This document shows positions 12,601 to 23,892 of a stretch of DNA of 64,000 nt, one piece after another. The notes under the pieces are model-generated. The model worked only from the letters and a program-made list of their open reading frames with translations. It was not told where the DNA came from and searched no databases. The stretch comes from Deroplatys truncata (Eukaryota > Arthropoda > Insecta > Mantodea > Mantidae): assembly GCA_030765065.1 (NCBI GenBank), contig CM060990.1, forward strand, positions 214,063,290-214,127,289, written 5' to 3'. Each line of letters starts with the position of its first letter. Positions within the stretch are counted from its first letter, which is position 1. The position numbers and the translations under genes are program-made.

Positions 12601-13624
12601 CTCCATCGCGAGAGGTGGCATGGCTACTATCACTGTGGTTTATTACAGTGCGTTGATGTTGTTCAAGAACTTCTTTCACCTGTGCCAACTCACGCGAGTG
12701 TATTTGAATTTGTTTTAATGTTGAGTTGTGTGCCGCTGCGGCCTGTGATGCTGTGCTCTGAACCGATTCTCTAATTGCAGCTAACTCCGCATTTACATTA
12801 CCATTTATTTCCTCACAGACCGTGCGCAATTCACAACTCAGTTGCTCTTTATTTACATGGTCAGCAGTCAGTTGGATGAGTCACCCTTTTAAAGACTCAA
12901 TTTCTGTACATGCATCATGAATGTCGGTGCGAATGCTAATTACCTCCGCCCTTAATAAGGCCTGCCCAAAGCTAATAGCTTCTACCTGATGTGCCTGCTT
13001 GCTCACATGTTCTTGGAGTTGATTTTGGTGTTCTTGGAATTTTTGTGTTAATTTGGCCGAAATCTGTGCTTCTAATATTTCCCCTTGATCTGCTAGTTGT
13101 TCTTGCACATGGGTAATTAATCTGTTTTCTAACTGGGTTACGGTTTCCCTCTGTGCTGTTAGTTGGGAGTTTATTGTTTCTCCTTGTGATGCAAGTTGTG
13201 AATTTAATGTTTGACCCTGTCATGTCTGGCTTGTTTCAAAGTTATATAAACGTTCCCCTTGTACTGCAAGTTGTTAATGTTTCTCCCTCGGATGTGATAC
13301 GAAATTCTAGATGTTGGAATTGCATAAGCATTTGGTGGAGCATTGCTTCTATGGTGGCAGGTGTTCCCGGGGGTTGTTCCTGTGGTTAGACACGGCAAGT
13401 GTCCGTTCCTCTGTAGGGGCGTCAGCCATTGTGTCGTTCAATGATTTCCCACTACGAAGTAACATCCACTGTCCGCTGTGTAGTTGTACACCGCAGTTGG
13501 GCTGATAAATTGTAAGGTACTTACTCGTAGGATCCTGGTTTACCTCCTGGTGGGCTGCTATCCTGTGATGGGCTGCATGCTGCTATAATCCTTGGGAGAC
13601 GTTCTCAGTTGCACCAAAATTCGA
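9643..13624 (-). mobile_element. second Gypsy-type element, older and incomplete
   Basis: Minus-strand relic of a different Gypsy lineage. From its 5' side it shows an LTR edge at 13625, a primer-binding-site-like TGGTGCAACTGAGAACG just inside it, and a gag region with a long coiled-coil-like stretch (about 12490-13110). A capsid-like segment follows (about 12170-12480, with ALYWFRLAIGDHATYSDF). There is then a protease-like region (about 10740-11020), the spacer and first part of reverse transcriptase (about 9960-10400), and an integrase C-terminal segment (9643-9942, with GDMVLYRAHHKSSL). It is incomplete, has many breaks (well over ten), and has no matching 3' LTR that I can find. A SINE is nested in it at 11710-11993. 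It is clearly older than the element at 443-9470. Confidence 0.8.
11710..11993 (-). mobile_element. tRNA-derived SINE, family A, full-length copy
   Basis: On the minus strand the element starts with a tRNA-like head, CGTCCTCCGTGGACTAGTGG. An A-box-like segment and a canonical B box, GGTTCAAACCC, follow, which is the RNA polymerase III internal promoter layout. A body of about 200 bp comes next, with the hairpin-like TTCCTTCGGAAGGGAA and an end rich in A/T. It is flanked by a 12-bp target duplication, CCGCTCTGTTGA at 11698-11709 and CCGCTTTGTTGA at 11994-12005, with one mismatch. It is inserted in the gag region of the second Gypsy relic. A headless relative of the body lies at 51512-51690. 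Confidence 0.85.
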
Positions 13625-14640
13625 TGTTGATAACGGATAGGAAAGGTACAAATGATGCCTTAAATAAAATGTTGCTGCTGAATATGGGTGTATGACACAT
13701 TGGGTGCCATTTTGTAGCGGGATGGTTCTTTGCTAGGTCTGGTGGCGGGCATATGATTCAGGATAAGGCTAGGATTTTGCTGGATGCTCTAGGTAGAGGA
13801 TGGATTATCGGTTGATTATGAGATTCTTTTCTCAGGAAGTGTACACAGGAGATGAATAACACTCGAAATTCCTTCTTCACCCGCCTCTTTTAATGTGATA
13901 ATCTGCACGGATACAACCCCTCCTCAAATAGCCCATCACACAAGACTTGCCTTAACGACTCCATCTACAATTTTGAATCTAAACTCGCATACTTCCCCTT
14001 TCCTATTCTCCCTTATCAAGATAAATACTCAAAGCAATTGTTTTCGGCGTTGTGAATTTACACCCATTTCTGCACACATATTCTCACCATAAGTAACGCA
14101 ACCTCCACTAACACTAGTTTGATACGAAGTAGCGATGTGATACTCGTCTGAATTTGCTCCTCCGTCCTAGATAATTTGCTAGTCTCCTCTTTTCTATTTT
14201 GGTTCAACCCTTTTTCTAGGCACGTGACTATCATATCTTCTAGTTGGTTATTTTTATAAATTTTTGTCCGCTTTCATTGGTTCTAAAGAATTAGAAAGCT
14301 CCCCTTCTCCGTGTCTGACATTATTACATTATTTTCGCCTGATTGATTTTTCTGTGCGGATGACTGATTATGGAGTTTCCCATCTATTGTACCCCAAGCC
14401 AGTAGGCTTTTTTCTGCCTTCACGAATTTTAAGGGGGCCTAAGTGCTTTCTAATGACCTCCCCTGGTGAAACGTTACTAATTGCTACGGTTTCATCTCGT
14501 TTCTGTCCGCTCTGAAATACTTTGTTTCATACGTTTTACTTTTATTCATTTTATTTTTATTTAAATTCTTTTATTTATTACTTTCAGTTCTTTTCTTAAT
14601 CTCTGTCGTTATCCTTTTTATTCTCCCCTTTCCAAATCCT
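13625..14640 (-). other. LTR of the second Gypsy element, outer end unresolved
   Basis: A TGTTGATAAC edge at 13625 lies just outside the primer-binding-site-like sequence, so this should be the 5' LTR of the second Gypsy relic on the minus strand. I could not place its outer end, because no second copy exists in the window to compare. Candidate ACA ends occur around 13850 and 14080. The rest, to 14640, shows no gene. Confidence 0.4.
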
Positions 14641-14647
14641 TCTTTTC

Positions 14648-14650
<3 letters not shown>

Positions 14651-14725
<75 letters not shown>

Positions 14726-14743
14726 GTAGTAGTAGTAGTAGTT

Positions 14744-14836
<93 letters not shown>
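14651..14836. repeat. compound (ATT)n(AGT)n microsatellite
   Basis: About 40 bp of ATT units pass directly into about 145 bp of AGT units with a few interruptions. It sits immediately upstream of the third Gypsy fragment. Confidence 0.95.
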
Positions 14837-14879
14837 TTGCTGTTTCTTTTCGGGTGGATGTTTTTGCTTCAACCGTCTT

Positions 14880-15690
14880 CGTAGGATGTCCAGTAGTAAA
14901 CTTGGATTTATGTATATAGTAGTGTTAATAGACGTATTTTCAAAATTCGTGAAAATCTACCAAGTCCGGAAGATTACAAGCGAAGCATGCCTAAGGAAGG
15001 TAATGAAGATATATGTTCCACAATTTGGAAAGATGAAGTCACATATAACAGGCAATGCTTCGATATTTACCAGCAGTAAATTTGCAGACAACTTAAGGAA
15101 AACCGGAATCACGTTGTGCCATTGCTCAATGTACCACCCGCAAAGCAATCCCTGCGAAAGGATAATTCAGGACATTTCTGTTTATTTGAGAATTTTGGCC
15201 AATAGGAAACACAGCGATTAGGCCAATCGCTACCAGCGTATTGAAACTATTCTAAATGAAAGCGTAATCCCTACTACTGGTTGCAAGCACATTGAGCTGA
15301 TGAAGGGGAGGTTAATGGAAACACTTCAAGGGAAATTGCCACAAACCCTGGATACCAAAGACCCAAAAACACTAACGGAGGAAGAGATGTTTAAAAAATC
15401 GTTTGAAAGAATGTCGAAGAAGGCGCGGAAAAGAAAGGAAAAACATAAAAAAAAGAAGCGAAACAAATAGTTGATCGAACTTGGGGACCTAGTATTGGTA
15501 CGGGACCAGAAAATGTCTAGCATTCTGAATAAAAGGTACCATAGAACGGTAAATTTATTTAAAAGTCCGTACCGGGTAATTAACATTTTTGGCTGGGATG
15601 CATTTGAGTTCCATGAGATAAAAAATTCAAAATTCATATTAAAGTATCATAAACAATTGCTCAAACGTACACATGTTTAGAGAACGCGTT
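14880..15690 (+). mobile_element. third Gypsy fragment: integrase part only
   Basis: Plus-strand fragment of an integrase core (14886-15221). It contains VVLIDVFSKFVKIY and MYHPQSNPCERIIQDISVYL, the standard catalytic-core signatures of Ty3/Gypsy integrase. A C-terminal segment follows (15471-15680) with GDLVLVRDQKMSS and YHRTVNLFKSPYRV. Orientation and sequence differ from the two elements to the left, so this is a separate insertion. It is a fragment with several breaks. Upstream pol genes and LTRs are not recognisable next to it. Confidence 0.85.
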
Positions 15691-17330
15691 GAGTGAGGAA
15701 CATATTGAAACTAATCAGGCTAGTTTTACTCGAAACGACATGGAAACCCTACCAGTGAGTAATTAAGATAATGTCCACCCCATGAGTGAAAAAGCAAAAT
15801 AAAGTGAATTATCAGTATGTATGTATATAGATGTAATTGTTAGAACTTAAGTTTGTATTATTGTATTTGTGTGCACTGCAAGTTTATTCGTGTGTTAGTG
15901 AAAGTGTTGTGTGTGAGAGAATCCCTCTCGGAAAACGTGTTTTAAAAGGTTTTCACTTTCGAGAGAATTATTGACTTACAACAAAGGGTAAGGGGAATGG
16001 CTCAAGTGTAAACACAGATGGTTTGGCAAAACCCGTGCGAAGGCTCAGGTATAGCGAAGGGTTCGCTATACACACGCACAGAAAAATGTATACTAAAAAT
16101 ATATTCTGGAAAAGAAAATTGTATCAAGTTCTCAATAAATTATTCTTTTCCAGAACAGGGCAATTTGAGACGGCAAGTCTAGGCCGACAAGCCCGAATTA
16201 ATGGCTTATTATTAATTTGGGTCACTAGTATTTAGTGATATCAAATCACGCTAAGTACAACTTTTTTGGCAACTACTTCTGTAGCTTAAGATGGGTGATT
16301 TAATGATACCATGTTTGTATTCGTGTTACTAATATTATAGGAGTAACAAATTGTATTTATTGGAAATATTTTAAGCGCCATGTTAAAATATTGTCCACGA
16401 CGAGGTATTTTAGATGCAGGAAAAGTGTTTCCGAAGGCACCAAGTGAGGTTTACAATGTCTCTCTGGTAGCAAAAGTATTGTAGAGGGTGTAGAGCAATT
16501 GTCCTTTGCACTATAATTCGCCGTGGCCGGAGTGAGTGGGATAACACGCTTAGACGGCATAATTGGGGAAAGTCGCCGCTTCATGTTGAAATTGAGCAAG
16601 AGGGAGTGAAAGGCATAAGAGTCGCTACGAGTAAAGGGATTTTGGGAAATGTACAAACTTCACGTCGTATTAGCGCCGCGCTTCAACAGTGGACAGTGTT
16701 TTAACGGTGACAATATCAGTATGATCAGTGTTATGAATTACTAGAAGTGCCAAATTAAGAAAACAGTGGTGTTTCCTCTCGAAACTGAAGCGCGTCTATT
16801 TTTTCTCCGTTACTACCCCGAGATCTACGTTTCCTTTACCGAGGAAAAGTCCCTGCTCTTCCTTATATTCCTGTAATTATCACAGCTAGCCGAGGACAGA
16901 GAGTAGAAGCAGGTAACAGCGACCTCAAAATCCAGATGCAGAGAGGCAGACCGCGACAAGCATCACGGTGTCTACGCGGTGGGCTGCAGAAAGGTAAGCC
17001 GTGAGCCGCGAACATTACGAACCAGAACAACTTCTGACTGAAGGGGCGGTACGACCGCAAACCTCTCAGCATACAGTATGCGAGTGCCAAGGATTTCTCA
17101 TAGATAGATGTGTACCCTTAGGCATCTTCTCCTTTGAACCTGCGAATATAAGAAGGGCAAACATCAAGGACGTGGTCCATTTTATCGGCGTCATAGGATT
17201 TGATTGAAAGCCCAGACTAAGCAACACATAGGGCTCAATGTGCCTATGTGCAGGACTCTAAAAAGAAGCCACTTACGTCCTCCTCTTTCTCTTCGTCGTC
17301 TTCTTCTTCATTACCATAACAATAATCATC
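15691..17330 (+). other. upstream region of the LRR gene; possible 5' exon
   Basis: No protein is recognised here. From about 16640 the sequence becomes GC-richer, as expected near a promoter. Initiator-like TCAGT motifs lie near 16706-16722. A strong splice donor, AAG|GTAAGC, follows at 16993|16994. An untranslated first exon of the LRR gene ending at 16993 and spliced to 17701 would fit, but this is inference only. A perfect small hairpin, TATAGCGAA...TTCGCTATA, is at 16050-16070. Confidence 0.25.
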
Positions 17331-17339
17331 ATGTATAGT

Positions 17340-17768
17340 TTTAGCGTTTCAGATGGGTATGAATTATACTGCAATTATGGGAGCCACCATCATGCGCAAG
17401 TCAGCATAAATTCATTGCAGTGTGGGCGCTGAAGTACAATTTCATGCATATTTTTAACGTTTGAGATGGCTATACTTTATACATGAAGCCGGTATCATCT
17501 GCAGTTCTGAGAGTCACTATCATGCGCAGTTCAGTATGATTCACTGTAGTGTGTTCCCTCAAGAACATTTCCATATTTGTAACGTTTCAAATCCTATGAA
17601 TTACGCGAAACTGTTATCATCTGTCACGCATAGTTCAGCTTAGATTCACTGTAGTGTGAATGCAGAAGTGCTTTATAATGTTTGAGTTTTTATATTTCAG
17701 ATTGCTGTGGATGGTAGTGGGAGTCTGCATCATGTGCAGCTCAGCTTGGATGCGTTGCAGCATGTGTC
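17340..17768 (+). repeat. degenerate tandem repeat overlapping the LRR exon start
   Basis: Four diverged copies of a unit of about 105-129 bp. The anchor reads CATGCGCAAGTCAGC at 17392, CATGCGCAGTTCAGT at 17521, CACGCATAGTTCAGC at 17626 and CATGTGCAGCTCAGC at 17731. Each is followed by an ATTCACTG/TAGTGTG-like tail, and each is preceded by a GTTT(C/G)A(G/A)AT-like element. The fourth copy spans the splice acceptor and the first codons of the LRR exon. Confidence 0.65.
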
Positions 17769-18664
17769 GCTGCAGACAGCAAGGAGAGATCTTGATGCTA
17801 AACTGCTCCGATTTACAACTGCCAGACTATGATGGTGGAATTCGATTTCCATATTCCGGTAGCTACGAATCCCACTTTAATTTCTCTTCAATTTCGGCCG
17901 AATTCCGCCGATCGCGCCTTAGGAGTATCACTATATTAACTATTTCTAGACTTGAGAAACTTTCTCTTTCCGATAATCTCTTAGAAGAACTTCCTCCATT
18001 TACCCTTACTCGTCTAAGAAAGCTTAAATTTCTGTCTGTGTCCAATAATAGCCTCACCACTGTTAGAGATAAGTCATTAGACGGCCTTGAAAAACTAGAG
18101 ATATTGGATCTTTCACATAATAAGCTGAGTTTTATAGAACCGAAAGCGTTCGAGGGTCTAAAATCCCTGAAATATATTTCTCTGGACCATAACTATATTA
18201 CGAGCATACTTGGTGCAGTTTTCTCTTTACCATTGCTTCAAACACTGGATCTCTCGAACAATGATATTTCAGTTCTAGCTTCATATTCTTTCACGAATAT
18301 TCCAACGTTGCAAAATCTCTCTCTATCCGGTAATAACATAGCTACCATTGATAGATTTGCTTTCGATTCTTTAACCGCTCTGAAAAACCTTCACCTGTCA
18401 TGGAACAATATTTCATCTTTAGATGACAGCCTGTTTGCGAATCTTAATGCACTCAGATATCTTTACCTAGACCATAACAAGTTAGATCGCCTAAGCAAAG
18501 ACTTGGTTTTACCAAATAAACTGCATCGGTTGAACTTAGCGGCCAATTTACTGAAGTCTTTTGATGAACCTCCTAGCAGCATAACAAATCTTCACGAACT
18601 TATTCTAGAAGGAAATTCTTTACATACGTTAAACATCAAGAATTCAACTTTACAGAATCTAAGG
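17701..18664 (+). CDS. LRR protein, exon with LRRNT and about ten repeats
   Basis: Part of a secreted or membrane LRR protein, a binding scaffold for protein partners outside the cell. The exon begins after the acceptor TTTTTATATTTCAG. Translation probably starts at ATG 17711 (MVVGVCIMCSSAW, signal-peptide-like), although an unspliced ATG at 17660 is also in frame. A cysteine cluster (CSMCRC...LNC) forms the N-terminal LRR cap. About ten LRRs of 23-24 residues follow, for example LEILDLSHNKLSFI, LQTLDLSNNDISVL and LRYLYLDHNKLDRL. The exon ends in the LRR at ...LQNLR with donor AGG|GTGAGT, phase 0. It continues at 48447. No frameshift or stop is seen. I cannot assign the subfamily (chaoptin-, tartan- or ALS-like), since the transmembrane and C-terminal parts are missing. 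Confidence 0.85.
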
Positions 18665-18670
18665 GTGAGT

Positions 18671-19131
18671 AAATAAGTAAGTTAAGGCAAGTTAAGATAA
18701 GGAAAGGTAACTTAAGGCAAGATAAGATGACTGGGTGATGAGTGAGTGAATAAAGAAACAAATATGTTAGACTTTCTGCTTTTTCACTAACGAAGCATGC
18801 AGTGCATCCATACTATGATTTTAGTAATCGTTTCTGTAAAATTCAAAGGGTGCAAGTTGAGTCATTTTTACTTTGGACACACAACAGCTTATGTATAGGG
18901 TTGCTGCACTACTTTGGCAATTTCTATAAACTCGGTTAATATATTTACATTCGTGATTCGATGTTATCTTAGATAAGTAGTATGTATCTAACAGAAGACC
19001 TGAGAAATATAGCATTGCTATCTCTAGCGTTAGATACCAAGGAAAGAAACAACTTCTATAACATAACATGTGCATGCAGTCACATATAATTAGAAAATTG
19101 TAGATTGTTTAACTTTATCAAAACAGATGAC
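18671..19131. other. intronic, nothing recognised
   Basis: AT-rich intron sequence. It starts with several GTAAGTTAAGG-like repeats just after the donor (18671-18730). No gene or element boundary is seen. Confidence 0.4.
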
Positions 19132-19532
19132 TTAACCTGTTGAACAAGGCCTGATCAGCAAACAGTACCGACAAAAAGAATTCAGGCGCTGGAGCAAAGC
19201 CCAATTACAAAATTGTACCCGAGGGCCAAAGGCTCCCGGGTTTAGTGTCTTTTGACGGTGAAATGGGTGAAGTTGTTCTTCGTATATGGCTTGCCACACG
19301 CTAACATGGTTAGTGCCTAGTACACGTGCAATAGCAAATCGCTCCTGTTTACCTTGAAGGTTCCACACTCTCGCAAACTCCTATCGATGGACTGGAAAGT
19401 GGAGTGATATGGTTGGCTCCTGTCGGGATACCGTTTCCTAAACTGTGCTGCAGCAGCTAAACCGCTATTTCTTGATTCACCGTAAATAAGATGCATATCT
19501 GTAATTTCAGAGAAGGTACACATGTTGTCCAT
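19132..19532 (-). pseudogene. DUF4817-type HTH transposase fragment
   Basis: Two overlapping minus-strand frames. The first begins EITDMHLIYGESRNSGLAAA and continues with RKRYPDRSQPYHSTFQSIDR and LRECGTF. This matches the helix-turn-helix domain called DUF4817, common at the N-terminus of Tc1/mariner-like transposases in arthropods. The second continues with HVSVWQAIYEEQLHPFHRQ and GPRVQFCNWALLQ, the next part of such proteins. The frame changes between them around 19320-19370, and the catalytic DDE region is absent, so it is a dead fragment. Family assignment is from remembered motif patterns. Confidence 0.7.
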
Positions 19533-21304
19533 GTTGTCTCACATATAACCCTAAGCATACTAACCTCAGTGAGCCGAGTGAAGGAAATGATAGTAGTGTT
19601 GTTTCACTGGCCAATCAGATTCGCATCCTGAGTATACACGTCATAGCACTTCTTCATATGGAATTAAAAAAACTGCATGGCAGGCAACGAGCCCAAAGCC
19701 TTGGAGACATCAGCTTTTGGTGTTGCGCATTAAGCCACACGAGCAATTATGAAAACAGCTCTAGAGTAGGCTGCATAATGCAAGAAGGCAGTTAGTCGAT
19801 GTTCAGTGTCGCACTGTTAAGTGATTAGTTCCAGATTTGAGAGATATTTGTGGTATTTAATCTTGAGAATGCTAATAACGAGCTGCTGAAAATCGAAATT
19901 TCTATACTCGTGCAGCAATTTTAAAGACATTCAAAGCAAATTTCTTATCCGGCTTTGCTTTAACACCGACTTATCAGCATCTGATACCAATTTGTTTAAC
20001 ATCATATAACTGTGTTACGTTTAGCCATTCACCATGCTTCGCCTCTCTCAAATTGCTTATATCAAACACCTCAATAATCTCTGAAATTATTTTGGTGTAG
20101 TTCCTTAACAACCTGTATATGAAATTACTTAAAGTTATGAACGAGAAAGAACATATACAATAATAATTAAATATATGTTTAACACGTAATGGAGCACTAT
20201 TTTTCGCAAAATAACCATTGCGGTGTAGCACTCTAGCACATACTGACGAGCCGTGTCATATTATACGGCAAGAAGTCTTTTAAGATATCTTTTTAATATA
20301 AGCAAACGCCAGTCTGTTTCACACTGGCTTTGTCATTCTGAAAAGGTGCTATTTATTCCTTAAAATTAAGGTGTGTATGTACTACGTGAATATCATTGTT
20401 TATTGGATATAACAAGCTCATCCTTGATTGGCTCCCTGAAAGTTCCACTTACTGCTTCTAGGGTTGCTCGCCCACACCATAAAACCATGAAAACTGCCCT
20501 TGCTGAATATTTGCGTAATTTTCAGAGTTATTAATTACGAATTGTAATTACCTTATGAAACTTAGACAAAATTACAAGTATTTGTTTGTTAGCTTAGGAT
20601 TATTAATGTGTTAAGATAAAAGTATTTGAAAGCTCCTTGCACTATTATGTACAATGAACCCAACACTAAGTGACATAGGAGGTTAAGGTAGCTTGTAAAC
20701 TTTGCGGGATTAATAATCAATTGCATGTAGAACATGAAAGTTGTGAATAAGTCAGGTTATATTTGTTATTTTTAGCATTATTATGGTATTATAAAATTCC
20801 GATGGTAGTGATGTATAATGAACCTAATGTGGCATTTAGGTATCAAAACTTGCAAACTTTGTTCACAACTCCTAATTGTAATGCAATAAAAATTATGCAC
20901 ATACTGAAAGTCGTGTATTGTCCTGAGTGAAAAATTCAACTATGAATCCTTCCTTGGCTGTAAGGAAAATAAGACCTGTTGCTGTTAGTCTACAAATTAC
21001 TATGCATCATTTCTATATTTCTGTCTTAGTTCGTTGTATTTTGGAAATAAATGAAATAACAAGCCACATTCTTTCCCCTATTTTGAGTTGCAGTAAGGTA
21101 CACAGCAATAAACTATATTTATTTAATTATAGACTAACATGCAGATATTGCAAATTTCAATTTTGAAAATTAACATACACAGACACATACATACGCTATA
21201 AACATACTATTGATTAATAAAAAGTTTTGCTCGCAATGCTACTTATGCTCATTGCAAAACCCAACAGGTTTATTTCCCATGAATTCAATGATTTGTGATT
21301 TATA
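19533..21304. other. intronic, nothing recognised
   Basis: AT-rich sequence with only short random open frames on both strands. No transposon ends or RNA gene are recognised. Confidence 0.4.
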
Positions 21305-23890
21305 CAGCCAGTGCGGGAGACTTTGTACTAAAATGTTCATTTTTTGTACATCATCCTTAAGATATAATTTGTAAAAATAACATTGCTTCAAAATGTACTG
21401 TTACAACCTTATGCTCTGTACACTACAATTATATGTAGAATATTTTATTTACCTATCGGAGATATGAATACATTATATCTGGTGCGAATCATACGCAGGT
21501 GCAAGGTTACTTTGTACCTCTATTAATTGTTACATAAATCTAACACGATAGAAAAATATTTACAAGGTATGGAACTTTGTACCAGTGTTCTCTGAATTTT
21601 TCCCATTTACAGTTTATGTTGAAGCATTCTCTGAGTGCAATCAATGCGTCATCAAAATAACAAGTACATTCTTTGATATTTTATTATGAAAACCAAAACA
21701 GTTTAGTTAAAGTTTGGTTATTACACCAGAAAATTTTATTTGTAACATTCAAATGTTGTAACTCAGCCATTGATTATCAAGAACATCATCTTAAATACAG
21801 TAGACTCCCCCTTAACCTTCCTAATATAATTTCTGTCAATTATTTTAATTGCACTCTTAGGACTATAAAATAACTCGTCCTTTTGTTTTGGTCACTTCCA
21901 AAATCCTTTTATACCTCGTTACATACATGACACTTTCACTTGCTGGTTCTTTGAATCAATGACGGTTACAATTGCTGGAAAAAGGTTCCATCACATTCAA
22001 CAATAGCATATTCATCAACAGCAAAGAAATATTCGTCCTGAAGATTATGCAGTGCTACTTTATCACTGTTGCTTCCGGATGCTTCTTCAAATATTCCATC
22101 ATCACCAGAATCTTCTTCAGAAGGAGTATCGGTTGAATAATTAAATATCAACCCAGTTTCTGGTTCCGAAGTAGACGTTTGTTTATTGTACTTCTTTCTT
22201 GATTCTGATGACTGCGATTCTCTTATTTTTGAAGGTTTGTATTCTGTCTTCTTCCTTTGGGTTTCCTCTAAGTACCTTAATACCTCTTTTGTGCTTGCGC
22301 TCTTGTCAGGGTCAATTGGAACGCATCTTCTTGAATTGGTTCTTGGTGTAGTGAAGTCTTTCCTGACTTTCAGTAAACTCCCTGAAGGCTTCCCCCGCCA
22401 TCTCTTGTTCCCCAGTATTGCAGGAAAATATTGGCAGATTACTAATTGGCTTTTGACGATCAAGAGGGAAGGTACCATTCTTCCGGAAACTAAAAAGAAT
22501 GTTCTCTGGTAACTTAGGAGCTGAATCTGTCCACAGATTTTTGAGAAGTTCAGGAAATGTTTGCTTAGGCAGAGTTGCGGTTTTTCGGTCTTCCTTTGTT
22601 TGCTTCCATAGATGAAGAATGTTCCTCCAGTGCGTCTTCAATGAACTTAAGACGGACACGTCCAAAGGGTGCAATTAGATGTGTGCTGTTTGGAGGAAGC
22701 AAATGGATTGCATCAACCTTGTCGCATTGCAACAAAACATGCACACTGAAGTGTGAAGTTCAGTTGTCACAAATTATTTACTTCGCTCCTGTTTTTCACT
22801 TTAATACTGGATAAAGCATTGTATCAAATCAATTCTCAAGGAGGTTTTGGTCAAACATACCACTCTTAGAGGCAGCAACCTTGCACCAGGCGGTCCGTGC
22901 TGTGTCCACTGTATCAGAGGTTGAGAGCCCTTATGTATAATATAAGGAGCTAGCAATTCCCCATTAGCTGCAGCACAGAACATTACTGAATGGTTGTCTT
23001 TGCCACTGTTGCACGCTAATTCAGAATGCTTGCTTTTGCTTACAAATATAATTTTTTACGGATCATCAGGAAAGCTAATTTCATCAAGATTAAATATGTC
23101 TTCGGGAGGAAAGTAGCCTTCATTTTCCAAATTGTCAAAAAAGAAGAAGATTAATATCTTCTTCTGTTACATTTGCGCGCTTTCCTTTCCAAGTAGCTTT
23201 TTTTACAATCAAGCGAAAGTCTGACTTTGTTATTAGAAAGCCAGAATTTACAAGGCATGTAATGTGATTTACAAAGTTTGTTCCTCCTCATCTGAAAGGA
23301 CTTTCTGCCCACCTACTGAACCGCAGTAAAGTTCCTTTATTTTGTTCCGAATAGTTTGTTGCGAAATACTATAATGAGAAGAAGAATTTCTTTCAGAACG
23401 CTTCTCCTTTGCTATGTCATCGAGGCATTGTTGGAACTTCTCATCTGAGTAGCGTTTATATGATCTGGAATCAGGATGGCTCTTGTAGATGTTTAACATA
23501 GTCCTAGGACTGGTAATAATCCTGTAAGAACAAATAAAATATTGGAGTGAAAGCCAATGCAGGTGACTATGTACCACTTCGGATGACATTGTGCCACCCG
23601 GTACAAAGTTGCAATATATCAATGTTGGAAGTTTGGTGTACGCTAGACGAGTTACTTACCTCAAATAATCACTTGGTTTTCTGCGCTGCGTTTTGCTGCA
23701 GAAATCTGATATAACAATCGAAGCACATGACTAGCGATTTCACATGCAGACATCGCTTGCTATTGGGAAACACCTGCACTGCTTAGAACAGCGAATTTTA
23801 AATCGGTTATAATTGTTATCTTGAATCACTTCCTAAAGAACGCGTGGTACAAATCCAGAATCAATGGTGCAATGTCACCCGCACTGACTG
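21305..23890 (-). mobile_element. pogo-family DNA transposon with TIRs and TA duplication
   Basis: The ends are inverted repeats. The left reads CAGCCAGTGCGGGAGACTTT from 21305, and the right, on the minus strand from 23890, reads CAGTCAGTGCGGGTGACATT. Both abut TA (21303-21304 and 23891-23892), the target duplication used by the Tc1/mariner/pogo superfamily, and CAG termini are usual for pogo/Tigger. Shorter copies of the motif ACTTTGTACC recur inside both ends (about 21498, 21567, 23570-23612 and 23848). The 2.59-kb element encodes a broken minus-strand transposase. Confidence 0.85.
21966..23622 (-). pseudogene. pogo-type transposase, broken
   Basis: In order on the minus strand, the first part is an N-terminal psq/CENP-B-like DNA-binding region (about 23269-23500) with RSYKRYSDEKFQQCLDDIAK and HYSISQQTIRNKIKELY. 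Next is a DDE-domain start near 23060 (DIFNLDEISFPDDP). Around 22801-22983 is the core motif MFCAAANGELLAPYIIHKG. The C-terminal core lies at 22312-22674 with MHPLDVSVLSSLKTHW and LLKNLWTDSAPKLPENILFSF. An acidic tail runs to 21966. These are the landmarks of pogo/Tigger transposases, which cut and paste the element. Several frameshifts and stops separate the pieces, so it is inactive. Confidence 0.85.
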
Positions 23891-23892
23891 TA

